This document shows positions 1 to 11,320 of a stretch of DNA of 64,000 nucleotides, piece after piece. The notes under the pieces were generated by a model. The model saw nothing but the letters and a program-made list of their open reading frames with translations, was not told where the DNA came from and made no database searches. The DNA is taken from the NCBI RefSeq assembly GCF_001704415.2, contig NC_030820.1:45180036-45244035 (forward strand). The letters run 5' to 3'. The position numbers and the translations under genes were made by a program. How positions within the stretch are numbered: position 1 is the stretch's first letter; each line of letters starts with the position of its first letter. The stretch is from Capra hircus (Eukaryota; Chordata; Mammalia; Artiodactyla; Bovidae).

Positions 1-123
1 AGTTCACTCAAACTCGTCCATCGAGTTGGTGATGCCATCCAGCCATCTCATTCTCTGTCGTCCCCTTCTCTTACTGAGCCCAATCCCTCCCAGCATCACA
101 GTCTTTTCCAATGAGTCAACTCT

Positions 124-1644
124 TCACATGAGGTGGCCAAAGTACTGGAGTTTCAGCTTTAGCATCATTCCCTCCAAAGAAATCCCAGGGTTGATCTCCT
201 TCAGAATGGACTGGTTGGATCTCCTTGCAGTCCAAGGGACTCTCAAGAGTCTTCTCCAACACCACAGTTCAAAAGCATCAATTATTTGGCGCTCAGCCTT
301 CTTCACAGTCCAACTCTCACATCCATACATGACCACTGGAGAAACCATAGCCTTGACTAGATGGACCTTAGTCGGCAAAGTAACGTCTCTGCTTTTGAAT
401 ATACTATCTAGGTTGGTCATAACTCTTCCTCCAAGGAGTAAGCGTCTTTTAATTTCATGGCTGCAGTCACCATCTGCACTGATTTTGGAGCCCAAAAAAT
501 AAAGTCTGACACTGTTTCCACTGTTTCCCCATCTATTTCCCATGAAGTGATGGGACCGGATGCCATGATCTTCGTTTTCTGAATGTTGAGCTTTAGGCCA
601 ACTTTTTCACTCTCCTCTTTCACTTTCATCAAGAGGCTTTTTAGTTCCTCTTCACTTTCTGCCATAAGGCTGGTGTCATCTGGTGTCATCTGCATATCTG
701 AGGTTATTGATATTTCTCCCAGCAATCTTGATTCCAGCTTGTGTTTCTTCCAGCCCAGCATTTCTCATGATGTACTCTGCATATAAGTTAAATAAGCAGG
801 GTGACAACATACAGCCTTGATGCACTTCTTTTCCTATTTGGAACCAGTCTGTTGTTCCATAACCAGTTCTAACTGTTGCTTCCTGACATGCATACAGATT
901 TCTCAAGAGGCAGGTCAGGTGGTCTGGTATTCCCATCTCTTTCAGAATTTTCCACAGTGTATTGTGATCCACATAGTCAAAGGCTTTGGCATAGTCAATA
1001 AAGCAGAAATAGATGTTTTTCTGGAACCCTCTTGCTTTTTCCATGATCCAGCGGATGTTGGCAATTTCATCTCTGGTTCCTCTGCCTTTTCTAAAATCAG
1101 CTTGAACATCAGGAAATTCACGGTTCACATATTGTTGAAGCCTGGCTTGGAGAATTTTGAGCATTACTTTACTAGCGTGTGAGATGAGTGCAATTGTACA
1201 GTAGTTGGAGCATTCTTTGGCATTGCCTTTCTTTGGGATTGGAATGAAAACTGACCTTTTCCAGTCCTGTGGCCACTGCTGAGTTTTCCAAATTTGCTGG
1301 CATATTGAGTGCAGCACTTTGACAGCATCATCTTTCAGAATTTGAAATAGCTCAACTGGAGTTCCATTACCTCCACTAGCTTTGTTCGTAGTGATGCTTT
1401 CTAAGGCCCACTTGACTTCACATTCCAAGATGTCTGGCTCTAGGTGAGCGATCACACCATCGTGATTATCCAGGTCGTGAAGATCTTTTTTGTACAGTTC
1501 TTCTGTGTATTCTTGCCACCTCTTCTTAATATCGTCTGCTTCTGTTAGGTCCATACCATTTCTGTCCTTTATCAAGCCCATCTTTGCATAAAATGTTCCC
1601 TTGGTATCTCTAATTTTCTTGAAGAGATCTCTAGTCTTTCCCAT
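124..1644 (-). pseudogene. BovB reverse transcriptase pseudogene, broken into three frames
   Basis: The longest frame (676-1644, 322 codons) covers most of the RT palm. Motif A is FIDYAKAFD at residues 215-223, motif B is QGCMLSPCLF at 276-285, and motif C is YADD at 317-320. The frame then stops because of a 10-bp tandem duplication at 671-690. The next part (SLMAESEEELKSLL... to ...ETVSDFIF) continues in another frame at 417-761. A run-length change near 490-500 moves the rest (GSKISADGDCSHEIKRRLLLG to RRSNQSILKE) into a third frame at 124-543. No intact ORF exists and the N-terminal endonuclease is absent, so no activity is expected. The first ATG of the 322-codon frame is only an internal methionine of the family protein. 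Confidence 0.9.
671..690. repeat. 10-bp tandem duplication inside BovB RT
   Basis: The ten bases tggtgtcatc occur twice back to back (671-680 and 681-690). Other BovB copies in this window (near 18890 and 45710) have a single unit here. The extra unit shifts the frame by +1 immediately after the YADD codons. Confidence 0.95.
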
Positions 1645-1745
1645 TCTGTTGTTTTCCTCTATTTCTTTGCATTGATCGCTGAGGAAGGCTTTCTTATCTC
1701 TTCTTGCTATTCTTTGGAACTCTGCATTCAGATGCTTAAGTCTGA

Positions 1746-3292
1746 AATCGTGCAGGGCAATGCTGACATGATTCCCTTTCTGGGAATGCCTGTGCCTTAG
1801 TCAGGTCCTGTTTGTCCTGCAAATGGCCCCTTTGCTGCTTGAATTCAGTCTTGGAGATATCTGTCCTTCCTTCCCATCACCTTAAAAGACTCATTCTGCA
1901 GATATGCTTCATGTTGGCAGCTGAGCAGATGTCTCAGTCTGCTTCCTGTCCAAGGAAAGCTGGAGCCCAGAGCTCTTTCTGTACCTGGATAATTTCAGTG
2001 TCTTTCAGTCCATGTCTATGGCCTGTGAAACTCCCATGAAAACCCTGCAGATGTCTTTGTACTTGATTCAATTTCAATCCATTTGAAAAAAAGGACAAAC
2101 TCACAATTCTTTCCTAAACAAACTCTCTCTTTAGTCTTGATCTGTGTTCTCCTGGACCTGTCAGGCTGTTGGGGGTCAGCCTTTGAGGTCCTTTGTTTAG
2201 TTCAAAGCGTCTATTAGGCACTGCCTCACATCTTCCAGCGATCCTAACAAAGGTTCTTACTGCCACACCATTGATTTGATCTGTGCCCCAGGCTACATAT
2301 TATTTTGAGAGCCCTTTGCTGGCTGGAGAGAGATGAAAGATGAGAAACAGCTTTATTTTCCAAACCCACAAGAGCAGACCTCTATACATCCCCTCTAAAT
2401 TTGAATTAAAAACTGGCCAGCTTTTTATTTCACTCATCTTTTGCTTTTCAAACCTTCTAATAGTCACCTGAAATCAAGCTCTTTCAATACTTTGGTTGGA
2501 GGTCCTGTTAGCCAACTCTAACATTTCAGTAGGGATATTTTCCATCTTCCAAGTTACTGCAAATGGCAGAGCAGTAATTATTTCTCAACCACATAACAGG
2601 CTTACCATTCTGCAGCCTCCAGTGACACTTTGCTCAGTATCTTTTCCTCAGTCATTTCCAACAGCTTGCTCATAGCTCTTCTTACATTCCCATCTCCAGC
2701 CCAAATGCCAGACCGTGCATGAAGGACGTTTGTTGTGTCAACACTTTACTCCTTAGAACCAGCTTCTGTATTAGTTAATTAGCTAGAGTGTGATGATGCC
2801 ACACACGCAGCCACAAACCCCACATTGCTACACAACTATCAACACTCACACTTTCTCCCAAATCTAGGAGGAGGCTGTGTGAGTTTGCTCTTCTGGACTG
2901 GGAACAACTTATGGTAAAGCCCAATTTTAACTTGTGAGACAGAGTTTGAGAATGTAAGTATTAAACCACCAAGAAATTTCTCAGTATTTAGGGTGTGAGG
3001 TCCTCACCTCCTCCCTCTCTCCCCACTGCAAAAAGACCTGACTTCAGGGTCCGAGTATGTAGGATTCCAAGCATAGGTCCCTCTCTACTCAGCTTCCGTG
3101 ACTCCACAAACACCCAGCAACCTTGGGTTAAGCGGAATGCTTTCAGAAGCAATAAAAGCATGTGAGGAAGGAACACGTGATTAGTAATCACCAAGTTATT
3201 TGCCGGCGAATGAGCTGAGGTGTAGTGAGTTAAGACGATGGCTGGTGTAAAAAATGACCACTAGATAAATGTGGGATTCTGGGAAACCCTAC
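1746..3292. other. Unassigned sequence, possibly an old LTR-element interior
   Basis: No gene or named repeat is recognised with confidence. Parts of 2580-2790 (text around ccatctccagcccaaatgcc and a gtattagtta-like stretch near 2770) faintly resemble minus-strand ERVL/MaLR sequence, but I cannot assign a family. Short open frames at 1812-2039 and 2988-3194 have no recognisable protein similarity. Confidence 0.3.
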
Positions 3293-3671
3293 TGTTATGG
3301 GTTTAATTATGTCCCATTAAAAGTCAGATGTGAAATTCTAACTGCCATGAGCTCGGAATGGGACTACGTTTGAAGACCAAGTCTTTCAAGAGGTGGCTGA
3401 GTTAAGATCAGGTCATTGGGTTGGGGCCTTAATCCCATATCTCCTGGGTCCTTATTAGAGGAGGTGAGGACACACAAGGACATGCAGAGAGGGAGACCAC
3501 AGGAGGAGACAGAGAGAACATGACCATCTACACACCACAGAGAGGGGCCTCAGGAGAAAGCAGCCCTACTAATGGCTTGGCCTCAGTTTCCAGCTGAGGA
3601 CGGTGAGACAGTCAATTCTGACATCTAAAGTACCCAGGCTAGGATACAAGTCACAGCAGCCCTAGGGAACA
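3293..3671 (+). mobile_element. MaLR-type (MLT1/MST-like) solo LTR
   Basis: The stretch follows the MaLR LTR plan in order: a start like ttatgggtttaattatgtcc, then a gaaattctaact block, aagaggtggctgagttaa, aggtcattgggttggggcct, tccttattagagg, a run of gaggacacacaaggacatgcagag, and an end like tcacagcagccctaggga. It is diverged, as expected for an ancient mammalian LTR. No internal retroviral sequence was recognised beside it, so it is called a solo LTR. The exact subfamily needs a library search. Confidence 0.65.
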
Positions 3672-3858
3672 AACCCTCCCAATCTAAGAAGGATAAAGGC
3701 CAAGGGACACATCCTGTTAGGGAGATTCATGGGTGAAGTCACCATGGTTTACATACTGAGATAAAACAGATTGAGTTATCTTGATTTGGGTGCTGGTTTT
3801 ACAGGTGAATACAAACTGACCAAACTGTACAGCCTAGATATGTACAGCCAAACATACA

Positions 3859-4128
3859 ACGGATGCTGAAGCTGAAGCTCCAATACTTTGGCCACCTGAT
3901 GCGAAGAGGTGACTCACTGGAAAAGACCCTGATGCTGGGAAAGACGGAAGGGAGTAGGAGAAGAGGGAGGCAGAGAATGAGATGATTGGATGGCAACACT
4001 GACAGTGGACATGAGTTTGAGCAAACTCCAGGAGATAGTGGAGGACAGAGGAGGAGCCTGGCGTGCTGCAGTCCATGGGGCCACAAAGAGTTGGACATGA
4101 CTTGGAGACTGAACAACAGCAACAAAAA
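3859..4128 (+). mobile_element. BovB 3'-end fragment
   Basis: About 270 bases match the BovB 3' end on the plus strand, from gatgctgaagctgaagctcc through actttggccacctgatgcg, accctgatgctgggaaag and gcgtgctgcagtccatgg to a diverged tail (gactgaacaacagcaacaaaa). It is strongly 5'-truncated. The many substitutions suggest an older copy than those at 18.7 or 45.3 kb. Two overlapping minus-strand frames here (3799-4134 and 3834-4076) are chance ORFs over the repeat. Confidence 0.85.
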
Positions 4129-4477
4129 TTGCATACTAATAAGAATAAAATAGACTTTATTTCACATCCTAGTAAGGTAAAACAAAATACTAATAATATT
4201 TTGTACTATTGTCTTTGATATATAAATTTAAAATAATTACATCTTTACATGGAATACTCATATTATAAATCCTACACCTTTATTTTTTAAAAGTTCCCTT
4301 CATAAATTTTTTTTTTTAACTAGGACTTATTCATGGCATGTTTTATATTTTCTTTCTAACATTTCTTCATCAATTTCTTTCTCTTACTTTGGCTGAGTTG
4401 TTGAATATCTCCATAAATGGTTTTTACTATTTTTATTTCACTATTGGACTGCTTTATGAGTGAAGCATAATTAAACA
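4129..4477. other. AT-rich unassigned spacer
   Basis: Very AT-rich sequence with poly(T) near 4308-4317. No gene, named repeat or regulatory site could be supported. Confidence 0.5.
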
Positions 4478-4658
4478 AAAGATGGTAAAGACTCGATCCC
4501 TGTGTTAGGAAGATCTCCTGGAGAAGGAAACGGCAACCTGCTCCAGTATTCTTGCCTGGAGAATCCCATGGACGGAGGAACCTAGCAGGCTACAGTCTAT
4601 GGGATAACAAGAGTTGGACACAACTAATCGACTAACACTTTCACTTTTTTCACTTTAT
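4478..4658 (+). mobile_element. Bov-tA SINE, internally deleted head
   Basis: The body and tail are typical (gagaaggaaacggcaacctg, ctccagtattcttgcctgg, gagaatcccatggacggagg, then a ctaacactttcactttttt end). At the 5' side only gatggtaaag of the tRNA-like head remains, and it joins directly to actcgatccctg. The ~28 bases normally between these (the aatccgcctgcaatgcagg area) are missing. Confidence 0.85.
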
Positions 4659-6571
4659 AATTACAAAATCAAGAAATACATAATATCCCGTCGTGAGACC
4701 TTCAGTAAGAGGTTATGCTGTTACTCTCATACCTATATCCCTATTTTGCTAACTTTTCCAGACTTTTAGTGCTAGATGGTGGCTCATTTAAATAATATAT
4801 TTATTATGAAAATGCAATAGCACATTACTAACAGCTTCATTATGCTTAAAATTACTGTTATCAATTTTTCTAAATTTAACATCAGAAATGTACTCATTTC
4901 ATTGCTCTTATTCTGTCATGTCAGCCATTGCCTTTGGCTCTTTTTCCTGATTCAATTTTACTTTGACAGATTTCAGATGCTTATTTCACAAGTATCTGCA
5001 GTTCTAAAAGTGTGTCTGTTTCATGTTCATCTGAAATGTCTTTTTTTCCCCTGAAAGATGTGAGGAATACTGTAAGCTGTCCTAAAATGCTCAGACCACA
5101 ACTCAGCAATCTCCTGTTGGTACAAACACTATTTTCTCTACTGTGGCAATTACCATTTGTTAATGACAATAATAAATGCAAAACTTACTTACACAGCCTT
5201 TTTTTAAAAAAACCAATGAATGAGCTAGAATATTTATATAAATTCAAACTTCATGGTTTCCTGCGAGGTAAGTGTTACCGTTATCAGAGTTAATAATTAC
5301 TAAGACTGATGCTAATTTGATCTTCTTCCCTTCGTACATAATGTATTTTCTCTATTTGGAAGCTTGTTGATTCTCTCTTCATCCTTAAAATTATGCATTT
5401 TACCAGAATATGTTTATCTTATTTTATTTTCAAATCTCCCGATACTCAGTGAGACATTTCAACTTGGAAAACTGAGTATACTTTCACCTCAGAAAAGTGT
5501 TTTTTCATTGTGTCTTTGATTACCACGTCTCTGATTACTCTGTTCTCATCTGGACTTCTTGCAGAGATTTACGCGCCTTGGTTTACACTCTTCCACGGCC
5601 CTCACATTTTCTCTCATAATATTCACTTTTCTTAATCACTTTATTCCATGTCATAGAGCAGTCTCCCAATATGGCCTCCTAATTCAGTATTTAAAATTTT
5701 ATCAGGGTCCTTATGTTAATCACTCTCTTGGATGAACTTTTAAAGTTTAATCATTTTCACTTCCAATTATTCATGTTTTACAGTTTTCCTTTTTCCCCAT
5801 AGCTTTCTATAGGAAGATCTTTTTTACCAAATGGAAAATATGTATGACAGGATTCCCTTCATGGATTGAGGGCAGCAGCAAGAGATGGAGTAAAGTTTCA
5901 CTCCTTCCAGCTGCTTATTCATGTAAATGTCCAGAGTTTTCATCACGTGCTCAGTATTAACAGCAAAGTTACAGAATGGATGCGTCTGCATGGTGTTAGC
6001 AGACAGCAGAACAGTTAGCTAGAGTTTAGCCTGCGGAAAACAAATGGGAGGAGATGACTTTCGTTTGAGTTGCACCCACGGTAAACTGGCTTGTAAGTCT
6101 GCTCTTTCAGTGAAATGAAAGCCCCGTGGGTTCCCATCTTCTTCCAGACACAGCACAGGGCTAACGCCAGGCTCTTCTGAGGGACTTGGGGGCACTCCTT
6201 GGCTACTCAGTCTGGTCACCTGTCGAAGGTTGTGGCTGAGAGAACAAGGACCCACCTGCAGAACCAGCAGGCAGAGGGGACCTTTACAGAGCTGTTGCTG
6301 ACTCAGGGATGCAGGTGGCAGGACTAGACACGTTGCACCTCACAGAGCTCTTGATAATGCCATCTCCACGGAGGACCACAGCTTCCTGCATGGGCAGAGT
6401 GGCCTTGCTGCATGAGGAACCTCGAGGGGCGGGGGATAAAGTAAGAGCCACATGGGTGCACTGCCATCCCAGGGGACCCTACACGAGACACTGGAGTATT
6501 TTCTCAGCACTGCTCCAGGACAGCACTGCATGAAGGCGTCTGAAGGGGATGCTGTGTAAGATGAAGAAGAT
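4659..6571. other. Unassigned, mostly AT-rich sequence
   Basis: No gene recognised. Short frames at 4842-5054, 5012-5293 and 6019-6255 show no family resemblance and no splice or start context that would support coding. From about 5850 the base composition becomes less AT-rich. No named repeat was identified. Confidence 0.45.
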
Positions 6572-6807
6572 AAAGAAGGCGTGTGTGTGTGCTCAGCTGC
6601 TTCAAATGTGCCCAACTGTGTGATCCAATGGACTGAAGCTTGTCAGGCTCCTCTGTCCATGGGATATTCCAGGCAAGAATACTGGAGTGGGTTGCCATGC
6701 CCTCCTCCAGGGGATCTTCCTGACCCAGGGATAGTACCGGCGTCTCTTATGTTTCCTTCAGGCATGTTCTTTAGCACTACTGCTACCTGGGAAACCTGAA
6801 AGAAGGC
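6572..6807 (-). mobile_element. Bov-tA SINE with 9-bp target-site duplication
   Basis: Minus-strand Bov-tA: ctcagctgcttcaaatgtgc, ccatgggatattccaggcaa, gaatactggagtgggttgcc, then the diverged tRNA-like head ending acctgggaaacctg. The element occupies about 6581-6798. The 9-mer aaagaaggc flanks it at 6572-6580 and 6799-6807, as expected for a LINE-mediated insertion. Confidence 0.9.
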
Positions 6808-6976
6808 ATATTAGTAGCAATTAATTTCAAAGCAAAACTTCACAATTTTCTGGATGCTTCACCTTCTCCATGTGAGTAGCCATGAAAAGGACATGAGCAT
6901 GGATGGTGAAGATCTCACAATATTTTCTGCTGGTATTTGCTTCTTCAGTCTGGGTCACAGCACCTTAATCAACATC

Positions 6977-7160
6977 TGAGAATATGCCTGCAATGCGGGA
7001 GACCTGGATTCGATCCCTGGGTTGGGAAGGTCCCCTGGAGAAGGGGAAACACTACCCACTCCAGTATTCTGGCCTGGAGAATTCCATGGACTGCATAGTC
7101 TATGGGGTCACAAAGTGTCTGACACAACTGAGCAACTTTCACTTTCACTTTTCACTGTGA
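6977..7160 (+). mobile_element. Bov-tA SINE, 5'-truncated
   Basis: Starts within the tRNA-like head (atgcctgcaatgcgggagac) and continues through cgatccctgggttgggaagg and cactccagtattctggcctg to a tail of repeated tttcac units. The first ~30 bases of the family head are missing or unrecognisable. Confidence 0.88.
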
Positions 7161-9777
7161 CTTTCCAGATTCCAGATTTGAACTCCTGAGGTCGCTATCA
7201 AGGTTTGAGGTCAGGCTTCCTCCTGAGTCATACATCCACTGGGGTCTTTGACACACCAAAGTTTCATCAGGACACAGAGTGAAAAGGTGCCCACTCTGCA
7301 GGTCCCTAAAGGACTTTCCTGGAAAGGTTCGGGGACAGAAGCAGGGCACACCGGGAGTGCTCCAGGAAAGAGGGCATAAGCCCCTGCCTTTCTCTTTATG
7401 GGCCTTCTCTGAATGCCAGTTACTGCTTGGAAGCTGTTGAGGAATGAAAGAGAGAATTGATTTCAAACGTTTGCTGTTGGCAAGGATATGTATAATTTTG
7501 GTTTTGCATTACTTTGAGTCATTCTTAGATTTTAGCACTAAACAAAGTACTTTCACTAAGCTATTTCTATGAGAATTGAAATGGCTATCTAAATGTGGCA
7601 ACTCATTTTGCATTCTGTATGGACTTATTTCTTATTGAATCTGGCAATTTGATGATATCATAGTACCTATTTGACTGCTAAGTTCAAAGCTTAGAATTTC
7701 ACATGCTTAAAGCACAATGGCAAGAATGGTAAGAGTATGTTTCAGTCCTTACAGCAGGATTCGGTATGTTTCAACCTAATCATATTTAATTCCTTCTGTG
7801 CAGAATTACACAGTATAGGACATTTGGAGATATCAGAAACCTAGGAGAAAATGTGCCTTAAGTGTTGACAGTGACATAATTGAGCTAAAAATGAAGAGTT
7901 TGGGTCTGTTCTGTGTCCAAAGAGAGAAGAACTGAAGCTGGCAGAAACAGCATGGTTTCAAAATGTAAGCTAAATACTCATTTGTGTCATGGATTTTTCA
8001 TCTCTTCCTCCTCTCCCTCCCCCTAATCTCCTCTCACAGCATGCTCAAGCAGAAGATAATAATTAAGCTCATCTGCTTTGTCTTTCACTGTCTTTGGGAA
8101 TTTATGAAATGAAACAGAAGAATAGGCCCAGAAACGCTTTTTCAAAAATGTGATATGATATTTATGTCTTATGAATTTAAATACATCTGCTGACATCTCT
8201 GCCCCAAGATGGAACTTTTTGTTTGCAGTATCAAACTTGTGTTTCGATCTTTCCAAGTGGGCAGGATAGAGCTGAGAGGTGATAATGCTCAGGAATTTAA
8301 TTTACAAGGCTGGTGACACACATTGTCACACAAAAGGACCCCAGTTCCATCTCAGGGCATTTCCAGAAAGAAAGTCAAGAACTTGGAAGTTTTGACTCTC
8401 CACAGTATGGCTTCAACAATGCAAATACTCTGAATCTAGAGTCACCTGATTCTCTATTTATTTGACTCAGACTGATAGAAACCTGGGCAAAAGAGGTTGA
8501 TGATCTCTGTCCATGTAGGTATCAACTCTTGCCCTGGCTAGAAAATACACTCCTAAACCAGAAAAGAGGTCTGTATGACCACATGCCTTTGTAAAGACAG
8601 CTTCTTTAGGACTGTATTAGGACATGTATTAGGACGGATTATTAAACCTTGCTTCTATAATAAATTCTTTACCACTTAAGCCAACATGCATATGCCTTAG
8701 AACCTTGATAGGTTCTTCTTTCTCTGTAACAATTCAATGTCTGTTAATGGAAACATGCTTAAATATATAAGGTCTCACTAGGTTTTACTTTATCATTTCA
8801 TTAATTCAATGAAGAGAAAGTTCATTAGGAAACTGACATAACATAGTTTCAAATGTGAACCAAAAAACATAAATATAAAAAAGCATAAAATAAGATATAT
8901 TTTTGATCCTTAGAAAAATTTAAATAAGCTTTATAATTATATGAAAAAGATTTCGTTAAATTTGAAAAATATAAAAACAAGTTCAAATATTTATATTTCT
9001 ATTGCTAGAATTAGCAGGTTAATATTTGTTTCTAGTTAGTTTTATAAAAAAGAAATGTAAGTGAGGAAGTGAAAGAATCTATACACTGAAAATTACAAGA
9101 CACTGATGCAAGAAGTTTAAGATGACACAATAAATGGAAAGATATCTCCTATTTATGGAATGGGAAAATTAATATTATTAAAATGTTGATACTACCCAAG
9201 GTCTTCAACTGATTCAATGCAGAGAAGTGGGAATGTCTCAAATATGCACAAATATGTGAAAATTCAAAGTAAATGGAGATATTCTTAGAGAAGGCCTCAA
9301 TTTATTGTTTGGTGTACAGAGAGGGTAGAGATGGAATTGAGATGGTTATTTAATTAGTGGATTATCTGCAGAAAGGCAGTAGAAGTTCTCTTTTATTAAT
9401 ACACTCATAACTGTCAGTCCTCAAATTCAAGCAGCTTGCACACACACAAAGAAGGTGTGTGTTCAAAATGCACTGGCTAATCTGCTGTGAAGGGCTCTGC
9501 TCCCAGCAGAAAGGCTGGCACACCAGGTAGATGACACCTTACTTTGGCATGAGAGAGGGTTCTCAACCAATTTACCAACCCTCAATGTAGCCAACTTGAA
9601 CAAAAACTTAGCAATTCACACAGCAATCTCTCTGCAGAGAGTGTTCCCACACCCTCCCTATTTATTATAAACTACTGATTTACCAGAATGGATAGAAAAG
9701 GAAAAAAAAATCATGATTATATATCAAACAAGTTTTTTCAAGTTAAATTATAAGCACACATCTGTTATCAGAATTTT
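7161..9777. other. Unassigned sequence
   Basis: No gene or named repeat recognised. The frame at 7152-7466 overlaps the SINE end and resembles no protein I know; 8023-8256 likewise. 8750-9060 is extremely AT-rich. Nothing here can be annotated with support. Confidence 0.45.
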
Positions 9778-10298
9778 AGGGTAATAAGCAAGAGAAGACT
9801 CTTGAGGGTCCCTTGGACTGCAAGGAGATCCAACCAGTCCATTCTGAAGGAGATCAACCCTGGGATTCCTTTGGAAGGAATGATGCTAAAGCTGAAGCTC
9901 CAGTACTTCGGATACCTCATGCCAAGAGTTGACTCATTGGAAAAGACTCTGATGCTGGGAGAGATTGGGGGCAGGAAGAGAAGAGGACAACCCAGGATGA
10001 GAAGGCTGGATGGCATCACGGACTCAATGGACGTGAGTCTGAGTGAACTCCGGGAGATGGTGATGGACAGGGAGGCCTGGGGTGCTGCGATTCATGGGGT
10101 CACCAAGAGTCGGACACGACTGAGCGACTGAACTGAACTGAACTGAAGCAGGAGAAGGCAATGGCAACCCACTTCAGTGTTCTTGCCTGGAGAACCCCAG
10201 GGACAGGGGAGCCTGGTGGGCTGCCATCTATGGGGTCGCACAGAGTCAGACATGACTGAAGTGACTTAGCAGCAGCAGCAGCAGCAGGGTAACAAGCA
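9778..10298 (+). mobile_element. BovB 3' end fused to a Bov-A monomer (Art2-like composite) with shared TSD
   Basis: 9791-10146 is a BovB 3' end, from agagaagactcttgagggtc to the (ctgaa)n tail. It passes directly into the right-hand Bov-A monomer (ggagaaggcaatggcaaccc to gaagtgacttagc) and a short (agc)n tail ending at 10285. One duplication brackets the whole unit: agggtaataagca at 9778-9790 and agggtaacaagca at 10286-10298 (12 of 13 identical). The two parts therefore probably moved as one transcript. The layout resembles the ruminant Art2 family. The frame at 9802-10131 is a BovB shadow. Confidence 0.85.
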
Positions 10299-10809
10299 TC
10301 ACAAAGATAAATATGAAAACAACAAAAAATACTGAAGTCGAAAAACCTGTCACTAAGGAACCAAGAGAATTCTTAAAAAGTTAATTTAATATTTCATGGA
10401 AAACTTGGGGAAGATAAACATACAATAAATAAAAATGATTGCTCTAAGTAAGGAAATATGCAGAGATTTTAATAATTAGTGAGAAAGAAAAATGTACAGT
10501 TACCTAAAATAGAATTATTAAAATTAAAAATCAATAGAATACCAAATTATAAACTTAAAAATAACCATAGAATTGGCACAAGTTAAACATAGAACACAGG
10601 TGAAAAAAATCTTAGGAAGGAAAACAATTAACTGAAGAATGGCAATACACACTTTATAGGGAAGCAGATAGAGAAAGGAGAAAATATAAGAGAGAATAAA
10701 CTATGGTTAAACTATTTTTTAAAATAAAAATTGCATTTTTAAATACTGAAGAAACGTGTTTTCAGCATGGTGAGTATGTTGAGTGCAACAACAAGCATTA
10801 TGAGTTAAT
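10299..10809. other. AT-rich sequence, possibly old L1
   Basis: Adenine-rich on the plus strand, with text reminiscent of old L1 sequence, but no diagnostic segment. No gene seen. Confidence 0.3.
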
Positions 10810-10892
10810 AAGCTATATTTAGAATGCCAATGACAAAATGATGCTCTTAAAAACTCAGAAAGAAAAAAAAAAACTCAACTTTAAAAGAGTAA
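10810..10892. repeat. Long direct repeat, left copy (83 bp)
   Basis: Begins aagctatatttagaatgcca and ends ttaaaagagtaa, directly against the first base of the Bov-tA at 10893. It matches 11098-11188 along its whole length, with scattered substitutions and small insertions. Confidence 0.9.
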
Positions 10893-11097
10893 GGGTGTCC
10901 TTTGGTGGCTCAGATGGTAAAGAATCTGTCTGAAATGCAGAAGACTCAGGTTCAATCCCTGGGTCCAAAAGGTCCCTGGAGAAGGGAATGGCAACCCACT
11001 CCAGTATTCTTGCCTAGAGAATTCCATGAACAGGGGAGCCTGGTGAGCTACAGTCCTTGGGATCACAAAGAGTTGGACACGACTAAGTGACTTTCAC
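10893..11097 (+). mobile_element. Bov-tA SINE between long direct repeats
   Basis: Full-length Bov-tA from gggtgtcctttggtggctca through the tRNA-like head (caggttcaatccctgggtcc) and cactccagtattcttgccta to gactaagtgactttcac. The bases on both sides belong to an 83/91-bp direct repeat. The frames 10881-11066 and 10902-11090 are chance ORFs across the SINE. Confidence 0.92.
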
Positions 11098-11188
11098 AAG
11101 CTATACTCAGAATGCCAATGACAAAGTGATGCTCTTAAAAACTTCTCAGAAAGGAAAAAAAGAAAAAACCTCACCTTCAAAAGAGTAA
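11098..11188. repeat. Long direct repeat, right copy (91 bp)
   Basis: Begins aagctatactcagaatgcca directly after the SINE tail and ends ttcaaaagagtaa. It is the partner of 10810-10892. The length difference lies mainly in the A-rich middle and a ttct insertion. Confidence 0.9.
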
Positions 11189-11214
11189 AAAAAGGGACTG
11201 ACAACACTGACAAT

Positions 11215-11320
11215 ACTCATTCTTTAAGGCAAAGGAACATTATCTCCATTTCAGAAGGAGGGTAATTTTCAAGATAGAATTCCATATCAAACCAAATTAT
11301 CACCCATAAGAAACACAATT
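11215..11320 (+). mobile_element. Probable old L1 fragment
   Basis: The text around aagatagaattccatatcaa and acacaatttcagacataaaa resembles a segment common near the 3' end of old L1M elements (an 'aaatat/attctatacccagcc...cattttcagac' theme). It is short and diverged, so the call is tentative. Confidence 0.4.

Larger units (their letters stand above)
1..1745 (-). mobile_element. BovB (RTE-clade LINE) copy, 3' end cut by window edge
   Basis: Reading the minus strand from about 1745 down to 1 gives continuous BovB sequence: the RT domain, the YADD box near 690-700, the C-terminal region with the GCESWTVKKAE and RVPWTARRSNQSIL segments, then the start of the 3' untranslated part. The last ~100 bases, with the (actga)n tail, lie outside the window. 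The endonuclease-coding 5' part is missing, so this is a 5'-truncated insertion, the usual product of target-primed reverse transcription. The right boundary near 1745 is where BovB similarity fades and is uncertain by some tens of bases. Confidence 0.93.

Noticed and set aside
676..1644. 322-codon ORF as a host gene
   Set aside because: It is BovB reverse transcriptase with YADD, truncated at both sides and frameshifted.
3293..3671. Complete endogenous retrovirus
   Set aside because: Only an LTR is visible; no gag, pol or env similarity was found beside it.
10260..10287. (AGC)n as an independent trinucleotide expansion
   Set aside because: It is the normal tail of Bov-A/BOV-A2 type SINEs.
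10893..11097. tRNA gene inside the SINE head
   Set aside because: Bov-tA heads are tRNA-derived but carry no complete cloverleaf; the same head recurs throughout the window.
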